Shown piece after piece: positions 1 through 9,270 of a stretch of DNA of 64,000 bases; position 1 is the first letter of the stretch; each line of letters opens with the position of its first letter. The DNA lies in the NCBI RefSeq assembly GCF_000746205.1, contig NZ_JQKV01000001.1, positions 174,814-238,813 of the forward strand, in the 5' to 3' direction. The notes beneath the pieces are model-generated. The model ran no database searches, was not told the origin of the DNA, and saw nothing but the letters and a program-made list of their open reading frames with translations. Both the position numbers and the translations under genes were made by a program. This stretch comes from Halorubrum sp. BV1. GTDB lineage: Archaea > Halobacteriota > Halobacteria > Halobacteriales > Haloferacaceae.

Positions 1-3
1 GCC

Positions 4-837
4 TCACAGATCGATCCTGTCGCCGATCTCGACTATCTCAAGCTGGTTTGGGTGCTCGAAGCTCCGGACGTGTTCGTGAAGCGCCGTGGGATCGGCGGTG
101 AGCCCTTTCCACATGTCCCAGTGCGTCGGGACGAGTCGGTCGAGTTCGAGGTCGTTCGCGGCCTGCGCGATCTGGTTCTCGTCGCTGTACCACTTCGTCC
201 GAACAGGTTCGCCGGTCTCTTTGTCCGGAACGGTCCCCACAGACCCGAACGCGAGGATACCGAGGTCGATGTCGAACCGGTTCGAGAGGTCGGAAAAGGA
301 GTCGGACGGCTTGCTGTCGCCGGCGTGGAACAGGGTGCCGGCGTCGTGTTCGATCACGTAGCCGACGGGATGCGTCGCGTCCGCGTCCTGCGTTTCGACG
401 ACGTGGACGGTGAACTCGCCAATCTTCGCTTCGTCGCCTTCTGTGACTTCGGTGAATGCGTCCTCGTCGACGTCCCACTCGTCCGTCCAGCACTCCTCTT
501 CACGGGCGACCGCGATCGAGTCGTCGGGCGCGATGAGATCCGCGTCCGTGGTCGAGAGGATCGGCGCTTGCGACGGCCCGTGGACGTGGTCTGTGTGCTC
601 GTGAGTCGCCAGCACCGCGTCCGCGACGTCGACGTCGGCGGGATCGAACGGCACCGGGATCATCCGCACGGTTCGCGGCGGATCCCCGGTTCCGACGTAC
701 GGGTCGATCCAGAGGACGGTCCCGTCACGCCCCTTGATCGCGAACCCATTACAGCCCAGATACCACAGTGCTACGGTGTCGGGGTCGGCGTCTGCCACCG
801 CTCGCGGCAGCCAGTCGCCCCAGTCGGAATCGGTCAT
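4..837 (-). CDS. MBL-fold metal-dependent hydrolase
   Basis: Encodes about 277 aa. The metallo-beta-lactamase signature THEHTDH lies near residues 78-84 (His79, His81, Asp83, His84) after an IDPY strand, with later HAGDS and PTHWDMW motifs that fit the remaining metal ligands. The overall look is that of the UlaG/lactonase-like branch of the superfamily, so hydrolysis of an ester, lactone or phosphodiester is likely, but the substrate cannot be read from sequence. The frame stays open upstream to 930. The ATG at 837 was chosen because the preceding residues are Arg/Ser-rich, unlike an acidic haloarchaeal protein, and the protein then begins MTDSDWGDWLP. Divergent from rqcH. Confidence 0.85.
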   Translation of the reverse strand: MTDSDWGDWLPRAVADADPDTVALWYLGCNGFAIKGRDGTVLWIDPYVGTGDPPRTVRMIPVPFDPADVDVADAVLATHEHTDHVHGPSQAPILSTTDADLIAPDDSIAVAREEECWTDEWDVDEDAFTEVTEGDEAKIGEFTVHVVETQDADATHPVGYVIEHDAGTLFHAGDSKPSDSFSDLSNRFDIDLGILAFGSVGTVPDKETGEPVRTKWYSDENQIAQAANDLELDRLVPTHWDMWKGLTADPTALHEHVRSFEHPNQLEIVEIGDRIDL

Positions 838-1049
838 GGCCGATCGTGCGGGTGCGCGTGTGGTAACCGTTGCGGAGTTCGCGACAAATCTGTCTGTCGA
901 GAGACGACATAATACTGATCGCGACCGCACAGATATATCTCATATCGCAATATAGAATCGACCACTGCACCCGTCGGACGGTGCGTTCCGAACCGCCGAG
1001 CGCGTCCCGACAACGACACGCCTTTTTCCGGTCCGCCTGTTCGACGTGT

Positions 1050-3221
1050 ATGGACCCGAAGCGGGAGCTGTCGAGCATCGACCTCCGCGCGCTCGTCACC
1101 GAACTCAACCGGTACGAGGGCGCGAAGGTCGATAAGGCGTACCGCTACGACGAGGACCTCGTTCGCTTGAAGCTCCGCGATTTCGACCGCGGTCGGGTCG
1201 AACTCATGATCGAGGTGGGCGACGTGAAGCGCGCGCACGTCGCGGACGCCGACCACGTCGCGGACGCCCCCGGTCGCCCGCCGAACTTCGCGAAGATGCT
1301 CCGAAACCGGCTGTCGGGGGCCGACTTCGTCGGCGTCGAGCAGTACGAGTTCGACCGCATCCTCACCTTCGAGTTCGAGCGCGACGACGAGAACACGACG
1401 CTCGTCGCCGAGCTGTTCGGTCAGGGCAACGTCGCCGCGCTCGACGAGACCGGCGCGGTCGTCGGGGCGCTGGAGACGGTCCGGCTCAAGTCCCGAACGG
1501 TCGCGCCCGGAACCCAGTACGAGTACCCCGCCTCGCGGTTGAACCCGCTCGACGTGAGCTTCGGCGGGTTCGAACGGCACATGCGCGAGTCCGACAGCGA
1601 CGTGGTGCGGACGCTGGCGACGCAGCTCAACCTCGGCGGCCTGTACGCCGAGGAGGTGTGCACCCGCGCCGGTATTGACAAGGAAACGCCGATCGCCGAG
1701 GTGACGGACGACCAGCTCCGCGCGCTCCACGACGCGCTCGCGGACCTCGCAGACCGACTCCGCTCCGGAGACGTCGACCCGCGTATGTACGAGGAGGTGG
1801 TCGACGGCGGATCGGGCGACGAGGGCGAGCCCGAAACCCGCGTGGTCGACGTCACGCCGTTCCCGCTCGCGGAACACGAGGGACTCCCGAGCGTCGGCTT
1901 CGACTCGTTTAACGCCGCGGTCGACGAGTACTTTTACCGGCTCGAACGGCAGGACGAGACCGGCGACGACGCCGCCCCCGCGGACGCGAGCCCGTCGCGC
2001 CCGGACTTCGAAGAAGAGATCGCGAAACAGGAGCGGATCATCGAACAGCAGGAGGGGGCGATCGAGGGGTTCGAAGAACAGGCCGAACGCGAGCGCGAGC
2101 GCGCCGAACTCCTCTACGCCAACTACGACCTCGTCGACGAGGTTCTCTCGACCGTTCGGGACGCGCGCGCGGACGACGTGCCGTGGGACGAGATCGCGGA
2201 TACCCTCGCCGCCGCCGCAGAGCGCGGGATTCCCGCCGCGGAGGCCGTCGTCGGCGTCGACGGGAGCGAGGGGACCGTGACGGTCGAACTCGACGGCGAG
2301 GACGGAACGGCGACCGAGATCGAACTCGACGCGGACGCGGGTGTCGAGGTCAACGCCGATCAGCTGTATCGGGAGGCGAAGCGGATAGAGGGGAAAAAGG
2401 AGGGCGCGATGGCGGCTATCGAGTCGACCCGGGAGGAACTGGAGGCCGTCAAGCGGCGCAAGGCGGAGTGGGAGGAAAGCGAGCCGGCCGACGACAGCGA
2501 CGCAGACGACGAGGACGGAGAGGAGTACGAGACGGACTGGCTCTCGCGGTCGTCGATCCCGATCCGGAGTCCCGACGACTGGTACGAGCGGTTCCGCTGG
2601 TTCCACACCTCGACGGGATACCTCGTCATCGGCGGGCGCAACGCTGACCAGAACGAGGAGCTGGTGAAAAAGTACATGGGAAACCACGACCGCTTCTTCC
2701 ACACGCAGGCGCACGGGGGGCCCGTGACGCTGCTGAAGGCGGCCGGACCCTCGGAATCCGCGGATCCGGTCGACTTCTCCGAGGAGACCCTGCGGGAGGC
2801 CGCGCAGTTCGCGGTGTCGTACTCCTCGGACTGGAAGGACGGCCGCGGCGCGGGCGACGCCTACATGGTCAAGCCCGATCAGGTGTCGAAGACCCCAGAG
2901 AGCGGCGAATACATCGAGAAGGGGAGCTTCGTGATCCGCGGCGACCGAACGTACTTCGAGGACGTGCCCTGCCGGGTCGCCGTCGGCGTCCAGTGCGAGC
3001 CGGTCACCCGCGCCATCGGCGGGCCGCCGTCGGCGATCACCGAGCGGGCGGCGTCGCACGTCACGCTGGAGCCGGGGATGTACGCCCAAAACGATGCGGC
3101 TATGATGGTCTACCGTCGGCTGAAAGACCGGTTCGCGGATCAGTCGTTCGTGCGGAAGGTGGCGAGCGCGGACCAGTTACAGGAGTTCCTGCCGCCGGGC
3201 GGGTCCGACATCGTGGAGTAA
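1050..3221 (+). CDS. rqcH: RqcH/NEMF-family ribosome quality control protein
   Basis: 723 aa, the usual length for archaeal NEMF/Rqc2/RqcH proteins (NFACT family). Family members bind stalled 50S subunits carrying peptidyl-tRNA and, in bacteria, add alanine tails. An NFACT-N region spans about residues 1-430 and contains the Asp-Arg pair (D102 R103, in YEFDRIL) that matches the DR motif needed for tRNA-dependent tailing in RqcH. A charged coiled-coil stretch follows at about 330-520. The C-terminal NFACT-R domain (from about 540, with WFHTSTGYLVIGGRNADQNE) is the most conserved part. The ATG at 1050 is preceded by a weak CTTTTTCC box 22-29 nt upstream. Whether the archaeal protein makes Ala tails is inference. 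Confidence 0.93.
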   Translation: MDPKRELSSIDLRALVTELNRYEGAKVDKAYRYDEDLVRLKLRDFDRGRVELMIEVGDVKRAHVADADHVADAPGRPPNFAKMLRNRLSGADFVGVEQYEFDRILTFEFERDDENTTLVAELFGQGNVAALDETGAVVGALETVRLKSRTVAPGTQYEYPASRLNPLDVSFGGFERHMRESDSDVVRTLATQLNLGGLYAEEVCTRAGIDKETPIAEVTDDQLRALHDALADLADRLRSGDVDPRMYEEVVDGGSGDEGEPETRVVDVTPFPLAEHEGLPSVGFDSFNAAVDEYFYRLERQDETGDDAAPADASPSRPDFEEEIAKQERIIEQQEGAIEGFEEQAERERERAELLYANYDLVDEVLSTVRDARADDVPWDEIADTLAAAAERGIPAAEAVVGVDGSEGTVTVELDGEDGTATEIELDADAGVEVNADQLYREAKRIEGKKEGAMAAIESTREELEAVKRRKAEWEESEPADDSDADDEDGEEYETDWLSRSSIPIRSPDDWYERFRWFHTSTGYLVIGGRNADQNEELVKKYMGNHDRFFHTQAHGGPVTLLKAAGPSESADPVDFSEETLREAAQFAVSYSSDWKDGRGAGDAYMVKPDQVSKTPESGEYIEKGSFVIRGDRTYFEDVPCRVAVGVQCEPVTRAIGGPPSAITERAASHVTLEPGMYAQNDAAMMVYRRLKDRFADQSFVRKVASADQLQEFLPPGGSDIVE

Positions 3222-3287
3222 GCAGCTGGCGGTTTCAGCATCACGCGCGAGCGCGACTCTTTCAAGGCTCCGAGCCCGAACACGGGC

Positions 3288-3671
3288 ATGAGCTTCGCGG
3301 CGCTGCCCGACGGCTGGCGGGTGTGGAACGAGGAGCCGAGCGGCCGGGCCATCCTCGTCTACCGTCCCGACGTGTTCGATGGCGACGACCTCCCGGCCGA
3401 GTGCCTCCCGACGATCTACCTGACGAACGGCGCGCGGACCGCCCGTCCCGGGTCTGGGCAGTACGCGACCGACGAGTGGCACGTCGTGCTCTTCGCCGAA
3501 CCCGAGATCGAACTGGCGTCCGAGACGCGCGAGACGCGCGAGACGGGAGCGGACGCCGCGGTCGAGATCGCGGCCCGGTTCGCCGCCGGCGACGTGGACT
3601 ACCGGGACGCCTACCAGGTACCGCGAGAGGCGTACTTCGATCGGCTTGACGACCTCGTCGGCGGCGACTGA
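3288..3671 (+). CDS. conserved haloarchaeal hypothetical protein (probably DUF5820)
   Basis: 127 aa, soluble, acidic, with no signal peptide or membrane segment. It begins MSFAALPDGWRVWNEEPSGR. The fold is not recognisable by motif; the pattern of Trp/Tyr-rich strands (AILVYRPDVF, EWHVVLFAEPE) suggests a small alpha/beta protein. From memory it resembles the haloarchaeal DUF5820 family, which I cannot confirm here. A short internal repeat (ETRETRET, about residues 78-85) comes from a DNA microrepeat. It stands between rqcH and purF on the same strand, 66 nt after rqcH, so co-transcription with rqcH is possible. No function is proposed. Confidence 0.75.
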   Translation: MSFAALPDGWRVWNEEPSGRAILVYRPDVFDGDDLPAECLPTIYLTNGARTARPGSGQYATDEWHVVLFAEPEIELASETRETRETGADAAVEIAARFAAGDVDYRDAYQVPREAYFDRLDDLVGGD

Positions 3672-3843
3672 CTCAGACCGCGAGAGCCGACGGCGTCGAC
3701 ACCCGGTCGAGCGAGCGCGGTGTCGCGACGGAGCGTCCGAGCCTCGTCGACCGCGCCGGCGATCCGCCGCCGTCGCGGAATCGATCCATGAAGTTGGATA
3801 TCGACGCCCGAAAAGCGGGCCACGAACGCCACGAACACGAGGG

Positions 3844-3850
3844 TTTTTAT
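3844..3850 (+). promoter_or_regulatory. TATA-like box of purF
   Basis: TTTTTAT lies 26-32 nt before the purF ATG, with no Shine-Dalgarno between them. This spacing is what a leaderless haloarchaeal transcript would show. Confidence 0.6.
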
Positions 3851-3875
3851 CGACTCCCGACCCACGAGTGCCTGT

Positions 3876-5375
3876 ATGAACGCCGGTGGGGACTACACCT
3901 CCGACGAGCCGCGAGAGAAGTGCGGCGTCGTCGGCGTCTCGCTCGCGGACCGAGAGGCCGCGCGGCCGCTGTACTACGCGCTGTACGCGCTCCAGCACCG
4001 CGGACAGGAGTCCGCGGGCATCGTCACGCACGACGGGTTCCAACAGCACAGTCACGTCGAGCGGGGACTCGTCGGCGACGCGTTCGACGAGGGGGATCTG
4101 GCGTCGCTCTCCGGCGGGACCGGCATCGGTCACGTACGCTACCCGACTGCCGGTAGCCTCGACAAGAGCTGTGCACAGCCTTTTTCGGTCTCGTTCAAGT
4201 CCGGGTCGCTCGGGCTCTCGCACAACGGGAACCTGGTGAACGCCGACGAGGTCCGCGAGGAGTTAGCGGCCGCCGGCCACGCGTTCACCTCCGACGGCGA
4301 CACGGAGGTGATAGCTCACGACCTCGCGCGCAACCTCTTAGAAGAGGATCTCGTGCGCGCGGTCAAACACACGATGAACCGGATCCACGGCTCGTACTCG
4401 CTCACAATCACTCACGACGACACCGTTCTCGGCGTGCGCGATCCCCTCGGGAACCGACCGCTCTGTATCGGCGAGGTCGACGACGGCTACGTGCTCGCGA
4501 GCGAATCAGCCGCCATCGACACTCTCGACGGCGAGCTGATCCGGGACGTTCGTCCCGGTGAACTCGTCGTGTTAGAGCCCGACGGAAGCGGGTACGACAC
4601 GTATCAGCTCGTCGAGCGCGACTCGACCGCACACTGCTTTTTCGAACACGTCTACTTCGCGCGTCCCGACTCGGTGATAGACGAGAACCTCGTGTACGAG
4701 GTCCGCCGGAAGTTGGGGCGGAAGCTCTGGGAGGAGTCGGGCGTCGAATCCGACGTGGTGATGCCGGTGCCCGACTCCGGGCGCGCGTTCGCCTCCGGCT
4801 ACGCCGACGCCGCGGGCGAGACCACGGCCGACGGCGATCCCCGGCCCGAGGGAGACGGCGGCATCGAGTTTGCGGAGGGGCTGATGAAGAACCGCTACGT
4901 CGGCCGGACGTTCATCATGCCGACGCAAGACGAGCGCGAGCGCGCGGTGCGGTTGAAGCTCAATCCGATCAAATCGACCGTCGAGGGGAAATCGGTCACC
5001 ATCATCGACGATTCGATCGTTCGCGGGACGACATCGACGCAGCTCGTCGACCTCGTCCGCGAGGCGGGAGCCGAGGAGGTCCATCTGCGGATCGGCGCGC
5101 CGGCGATCGTCGCGCCCTGCTACTTCGGGATCGACATGGCGACGCGCGACGAACTGATCGCCGCCGACGCCTCCACCGAAGAGATCCGCGACGCGGTCGG
5201 AGCCGACTCGCTGTCGTACCTCTCCGTGGACGCCGTCTCCGAGGCGCTCGGCGAGAGCCGGGCCGACCTCTGTCTCGGCTGTGTCACCGGCGAGTATCCG
5301 TACGACGTCGAGGGTGAAGCGACCGATCGACCGATCGGAGACGTCACGTCCGACCTGACGCCGGCCGACGACTGA
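3876..5375 (+). CDS. purF: amidophosphoribosyltransferase
   Basis: 499 aa. Catalyses the first committed step of purine synthesis, transferring the amide nitrogen of glutamine to PRPP to give 5-phosphoribosylamine. The N-terminal glutaminase domain starts at KCGVVGV, so Cys16 should be the nucleophile exposed by propeptide removal. The GIGHVRYPTAGS and NGNLVN segments match the class II amidotransferase domain. The C-terminal phosphoribosyltransferase domain contains the PRPP loop VTIIDDSIVRGTT. An LCLGCVTGEYPY tail is typical of PurF. A TATA-like box sits about 29 nt before the ATG, supporting a monocistronic leaderless mRNA. Confidence 0.96.
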   Translation: MNAGGDYTSDEPREKCGVVGVSLADREAARPLYYALYALQHRGQESAGIVTHDGFQQHSHVERGLVGDAFDEGDLASLSGGTGIGHVRYPTAGSLDKSCAQPFSVSFKSGSLGLSHNGNLVNADEVREELAAAGHAFTSDGDTEVIAHDLARNLLEEDLVRAVKHTMNRIHGSYSLTITHDDTVLGVRDPLGNRPLCIGEVDDGYVLASESAAIDTLDGELIRDVRPGELVVLEPDGSGYDTYQLVERDSTAHCFFEHVYFARPDSVIDENLVYEVRRKLGRKLWEESGVESDVVMPVPDSGRAFASGYADAAGETTADGDPRPEGDGGIEFAEGLMKNRYVGRTFIMPTQDERERAVRLKLNPIKSTVEGKSVTIIDDSIVRGTTSTQLVDLVREAGAEEVHLRIGAPAIVAPCYFGIDMATRDELIAADASTEEIRDAVGADSLSYLSVDAVSEALGESRADLCLGCVTGEYPYDVEGEATDRPIGDVTSDLTPADD

Positions 5376-5434
5376 TATCGGAAGCCGACCGGCCTCACGC
5401 GTCGACCGACGAACGAGGGACCGTCTCACCTCTC

Positions 5435-5488
5435 TCGCTCCGGGTGATCCGATCGCTCCCGGTGACCCGATCGCTCCCGGTGACTCGG
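5435..5488. repeat. three tandem 18-bp repeats
   Basis: Three consecutive 18-bp units of the form TCGCTCCCGGTGACCCGA (5435-5452, 5453-5470, 5471-5488) with two or three differences between copies. They end about 59 nt before the halocyanin start codon. The position would allow a regulatory role, but a simple slippage repeat is equally possible. Confidence 0.75.
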
Positions 5489-5546
5489 GTCCGGCCCCAT
5501 GGGACGTATCGGGAAGTTACATACGTACACGACTGGATGTGAGTGT

Positions 5547-6236
5547 ATGAACGCTATCGACGACGACACGACGATGAGCCGCCGCGGTCTGTTTCGAACC
5601 GGCGCGGCCGGTGCCGCCGTCGCGGTCGGCGTCACAGCCGGCTCCGGGACCGTGGCGGCCCAGTACGACGGCTGGCTGGACGACGTTCCGAACTACGACG
5701 GGACACACGACTACAGGGGGCAAGACGAGGTGACCGTGACGGTTGGCGCGGGCAACGGCCTCGTGTTCGGTCCGGCCGCCATCCTCATCGATCCCGGAAC
5801 GACCGTCGTTTGGGAGTGGTCCGGTCAGGGCGGCGCACACAACGTCGTCGCGGACGACGAGACGTTCGACAGCGGGGAGCCGGTCAACGAGGAGGGGTAC
5901 ACGTTCGAGCACACCTTCGAGGACGTCTCGGAGGGGGACACGTTCAACTACCTCTGTGTCCCCCACGAGGCGGTCGGGATGAAGGGCGCAGTCGCGGTCG
6001 GGTCCGTCGACGACGATCTCGTGACTCCCGGCGAGGGGAGCGACGGCGGTGACGGGTCCGCCGGTGGCAGTAACGAAGACGGCGGCGAGGAGGACGAAAG
6101 CGGTGACGGATCCGACGGCGGCCGCGACCTCACCGCGAGTGACATCGGCGCGCTCGCGCTCGGGCTCGGGTTCGCTGGGGCGCTTCTCGTACCGCTGTTC
6201 TACGCGGCCCACAAAATGGCGACCGACGAAGAGTAG
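5547..6236 (+). CDS. halocyanin-like blue copper protein with C-terminal membrane anchor
   Basis: 229 aa. A twin-arginine signal (SRRGLFRTGAAGAA, residues 11-24) precedes a plastocyanin-type domain. The copper ligands are visible as His98 (GGAHNV), Cys137 and His140 (YLCVPH) and Met145. After the domain comes a Gly/Asp/Ser linker (about 160-200) and one hydrophobic segment (IGALALGLGFAGALLVPLFY), so the copper site faces outward, tethered to the membrane. Halocyanins act as small electron carriers to terminal oxidases or related complexes. An ATG at 5574 (MSRRGLF) is an alternative start directly before the Tat motif. Followed convergently by a DUF420 membrane protein, a family often found near respiratory genes. 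Confidence 0.9.
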   Translation: MNAIDDDTTMSRRGLFRTGAAGAAVAVGVTAGSGTVAAQYDGWLDDVPNYDGTHDYRGQDEVTVTVGAGNGLVFGPAAILIDPGTTVVWEWSGQGGAHNVVADDETFDSGEPVNEEGYTFEHTFEDVSEGDTFNYLCVPHEAVGMKGAVAVGSVDDDLVTPGEGSDGGDGSAGGSNEDGGEEDESGDGSDGGRDLTASDIGALALGLGFAGALLVPLFYAAHKMATDEE

Positions 6237-6370
6237 GCGGCCTAACGGCGGATCATCGGGCGTGGTCTCGGCCGTGCGTACGATCGGCGGTTCGGCTCAA
6301 GTGATCGTCACGCGGACGGTGCGGACGGTGCGGGCGGTGGGGCGACACGTCGGAACCGGCACCGAGCGCC

Positions 6371-6931
6371 TCAAAAGGCGTGATACAGCATCAGGTACAC
6401 GCCGATCCCCATCGCGAAGGAGACGAGCCAGAGGACGGCGGCGACGAACCCCGCTTGGGCGTGACGCGTGTGATACAGCTCTTCGTACGGTCTGGTCGCG
6501 GCCAGAAGCAGCGCGTAGAACACGAACGGGACGCAGACGATTGCGAGCAGGATGTGAATGGCGAGAAACGGGAGGTAGACGTACGTGTAGACAGGTTCGG
6601 GTCCGGGAAAGGAGGCGGTGCCAACGTGGATCAGTCGGTAGAGGTACGCGGCGAGGAACGTCGCGAACAGCGCGAGCGAGGTCAGCATGAGCGCCCGGTG
6701 GCGGGCGACGTTCCCGCGGGAGATGGCCCGCCACCCGAGCGCGATGGTGCCGATCGCGGTCGCGGAGATCGCGGCGTTGACGTGCGGGATCGCGGCGAGT
6801 ACGGGGTCGCTCGCGCGCGGGAGAAGCGAACTCGGGATCGCGCCGCCCACGGCCCCGAACACGAGCGCGAGCGCGACGGTCGATAAGAGGGCGGTCAGGG
6901 TCGGAACGTTCTCGCGGGCCCACTCGGACAT
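6371..6931 (-). CDS. DUF420 family membrane protein
   Basis: 186 aa with five to six hydrophobic segments and little soluble sequence. Conserved histidines occur in or near membrane segments (PHVNA, RLIHVG, LAIHILL, YHTRHAQ), the pattern of the DUF420 family, which is found near cytochrome oxidase assembly and halocyanin genes. That suggests a haem- or copper-linked respiratory role, as an inference from context. The start was taken at MSEWARENVPTL because the open frame further upstream is Arg-rich and atypical. It converges with the halocyanin gene. Confidence 0.85.
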   Translation of the reverse strand: MSEWARENVPTLTALLSTVALALVFGAVGGAIPSSLLPRASDPVLAAIPHVNAAISATAIGTIALGWRAISRGNVARHRALMLTSLALFATFLAAYLYRLIHVGTASFPGPEPVYTYVYLPFLAIHILLAIVCVPFVFYALLLAATRPYEELYHTRHAQAGFVAAVLWLVSFAMGIGVYLMLYHAF

Positions 6932-7045
6932 AGTCACTGGCACGGACGCGACGCAAAAACGCGTGCCGGTTCGAGCGCGGATCGCGGTGTCTTGGTCCGC
7001 GCCGGGCTCTGCGACTCCCCGGCACGGCACTGCCGAATGGAAGGG

Positions 7046-7053
7046 CTTTTAAT
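7046..7053 (+). promoter_or_regulatory. TATA-like box of tRNA-Leu
   Basis: CTTTTAAT about 40 nt before the 5' end of the tRNA, a plausible distance for an archaeal tRNA promoter with a short 5' leader. Confidence 0.5.
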
Positions 7054-7092
7054 CGGGGGAAGGGTACGGGGAAACGCGACAGAACAACGCGA

Positions 7093-7177
7093 GCGTGGGT
7101 AGCCAAGCCAGGCCAACGGCGCAGCGTTGAGGGCGCTGTCCTGTAGAGGTCCGCCGGTTCAAATCCGGTCCCACGCA
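7093..7177 (+). tRNA. tRNA-Leu (anticodon GAG)
   Basis: 85 nt class II tRNA. The acceptor stem is GCGTGGG paired with CCCACGC, followed by discriminator A. The anticodon stem CAGCG/CGCTG closes a TTGAGGG loop, giving anticodon GAG at 7129-7131, which reads CUC and CUU. The long variable arm (about TCCTGTAGAGGTCC) and the G-T wobble-closed TTCAAAT T-loop fit tRNA-Leu. There is no intron and CCA is not encoded. No integrase or att duplication is seen at its 3' end. Confidence 0.95.
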
Positions 7178-7317
7178 TCGCTCGGCGGCACACCCGCCAC
7201 ACCGATGCACGGTGTTGTCTCTACGACAGCACCCACGCACAATTCCTTTCGACCGCTGCCCGACGAGCGGCGGCGACGCCTGATCCCGATCCGTCGCCGC
7301 TCGCGCGAACTGCCACC

Positions 7318-7324
7318 CTTTTAG
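7318..7324 (+). promoter_or_regulatory. TATA-like box of gatE
   Basis: CTTTTAG, 26-32 nt before the gatE ATG, without an intervening Shine-Dalgarno. Confidence 0.5.
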
Positions 7325-7349
7325 TCGCGCGCCGTCGGATGAACGCGTA

Positions 7350-9233
7350 ATGAGCGAGGACGCGACCCCCGCGTACGACTACGAGGAACTGGGGCTCGTC
7401 GCCGGCTTGGAGATCCACCAGCAGCTCGACACGGCGACCAAGCTGTTCTGTGACTCCCCGACGACCGAGCGCGACCCGGCGGAGTCGGGCCGGGAGATCA
7501 CCCGGCGACTCCACCCGACGAAGAGCGAGCTGGGCGAACTCGACGACGCCGCAGTAGAGGAGAGCCGCGTCGACAGGGAGTTCACCTACCTCGCGTACGA
7601 CACCACTTGTCTCGTCGAGGAGGACGACGAACCGCCCCGCCGCGTCGATAGCGAGGCCCTCTCCGTGGCGCTGCAGATCGCCGACCTCCTCGACGTGAGC
7701 GTCGTCGATCAGGCCCACGTGATGCGAAAGCTCGTCATCGACGGGTCGAACACGTCCGGCTTCCAGCGGTCGATCCTGCTCGGACAGCACGGCGAGATCG
7801 AGACGAGCGAAGGAACAGTCTCCATCGCCGACCTCATGTTGGAAGAGGAATCCGCAAAGCGGGTCGAAGAGACCGACGACGGTGTCGTCTACTCGCTGGA
7901 TCGCTTGGGCGTTCCCCTCGTCGAGATCGGGACGGGACCGGATATCCGGAGCCCCGAGGGTGCCCGCGAGGCCGCGGCGCGCATCGGGATGCTCCTCCGA
8001 TCCACGGGAGCGGTCAAGCGCGGCCTCGGAACGATCCGGCAGGACGTCAACGTCTCCATCGCCGAGGGCGCGCGCGTCGAGGTGAAAGGCGTTCAGGATC
8101 TGGCCGGGATCGAAGACATCGTCCGCGGCGAAGTGGGCCGACAGGCCGAGCTGCTCGCGATTCGCGACGAACTCCGCGAGCGCGACGCGAGTGTCGGCGA
8201 CGTCCGCGACGTGACCGACGTCTTCGCCGACACGGAGTCGGGCGTGATCCGCGGCGCGCTCGATTCCGGTGGGAAGGTGACCGCGGTCCCCCTGTTCGGA
8301 TTCGACGGGCTCGTCGGGCGCGAGATTCAGGACGACCGGCGGCTCGGGACCGAACTGTCGGACCACGCGAAGCGCCACGGTGCCGGCGGGATCTTCCACA
8401 CCGACGAGCTTCCGGCCTACGGCGTGACCGAGACGGAGGTCGAAGCGCTGCGGGAGGCGATGGGCGCGGGGGAGACGGACGCGGTCGCCATCGTCGCGGC
8501 CGACCCCGAGACCGCCGACCTCGCGATCGAGGCGGCGGCCGACCGCGCCGCGACCGCCATCGAGGACGTGCCGGAGGAAACCCGCGGCGCGAACGAAGAC
8601 GGGACGACGCGGTACCTCAGACCGCTTCCCGGGGCCGCGCGGATGTATCCGGAGACGGACGTCCCGCCGGTCGAACCCGACCCGACCGTGGTCGACCGTC
8701 CGGAACTCCTCGACGAGAAGGCGGACCGGTACACGGAGGAGTTCGGCCTCGACGCGGGGCTCGCAGAGCAGGTCGCGTTCGGACAACGCTTCCCGCTTTT
8801 CGAGACGGCGGTCGAGCGCGGTGTCGACCCCACCTTCGCCGCGTCGACGCTGGAGTCGACGACGACGGAGATACGACGCGACGGCGCGCCGGTCGAGAAT
8901 CTCACCGACGAGCACTTCCTCGCGGTCTTCGAACTCGTCGAGGACGGCGATCTCGCGAAGGAGGGCGTTCCCGAGGTGCTCGCGACGCTCGCGGAGAGTC
9001 CCGAACTGTCGGCCGCAGAAGCCGTCGAGGAGGCCGGCCTCTCCGGCGTGAGCGAGGCGGAGGTGCGAGAGGCGGTCGTCGAGGTCGTCGATCGTAACGC
9101 CGATCAGATCGACGAGGAGGGGATGGCCGCGTTCTCCGGACTAATGGGCGAGGCGATGGGTGCGCTGCGCGGCAAGGCGGACGGCGAAGTGGTCTCTGAC
9201 GTGCTCCGCGAGGAGATCGGCAAGCGGTCGTAA
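7350..9233 (+). CDS. gatE: glutamyl-tRNA(Gln) amidotransferase subunit E
   Basis: 627 aa, the normal length for archaeal GatE. With GatD it converts Glu-tRNA(Gln) to Gln-tRNA(Gln) in organisms that lack GlnRS. The N-terminal GatB/E core begins LVAGLEIHQQLDTATKLFC. An AspRS-like insertion lies in the middle of the protein, as in GatE rather than GatB. The C-terminal YqeY-like tail domain includes AFSGLMGEAMGALRGKADGE. The partner gatD is not in the window. Confidence 0.96.
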   Translation: MSEDATPAYDYEELGLVAGLEIHQQLDTATKLFCDSPTTERDPAESGREITRRLHPTKSELGELDDAAVEESRVDREFTYLAYDTTCLVEEDDEPPRRVDSEALSVALQIADLLDVSVVDQAHVMRKLVIDGSNTSGFQRSILLGQHGEIETSEGTVSIADLMLEEESAKRVEETDDGVVYSLDRLGVPLVEIGTGPDIRSPEGAREAAARIGMLLRSTGAVKRGLGTIRQDVNVSIAEGARVEVKGVQDLAGIEDIVRGEVGRQAELLAIRDELRERDASVGDVRDVTDVFADTESGVIRGALDSGGKVTAVPLFGFDGLVGREIQDDRRLGTELSDHAKRHGAGGIFHTDELPAYGVTETEVEALREAMGAGETDAVAIVAADPETADLAIEAAADRAATAIEDVPEETRGANEDGTTRYLRPLPGAARMYPETDVPPVEPDPTVVDRPELLDEKADRYTEEFGLDAGLAEQVAFGQRFPLFETAVERGVDPTFAASTLESTTTEIRRDGAPVENLTDEHFLAVFELVEDGDLAKEGVPEVLATLAESPELSAAEAVEEAGLSGVSEAEVREAVVEVVDRNADQIDEEGMAAFSGLMGEAMGALRGKADGEVVSDVLREEIGKRS

Positions 9234-9270
9234 CGCGCTCCGCGAGGGGACTGTGACGGTTCCTGCCTCG

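Noticed and set aside
834..3089. Long open frame on the minus strand opposite rqcH, and a similar one at 32663-35527 opposite the pilus ATPase/PilC genes
   Set aside because: They mirror well-supported genes on the other strand. In very GC-rich DNA antisense frames stay open by chance, and their translations are Arg/Val/Asp-rich without any family motif.
7093..7177. tRNA-Leu considered as an integration site
   Set aside because: No duplicated 3' end and no integrase nearby; flanking genes are ordinary.
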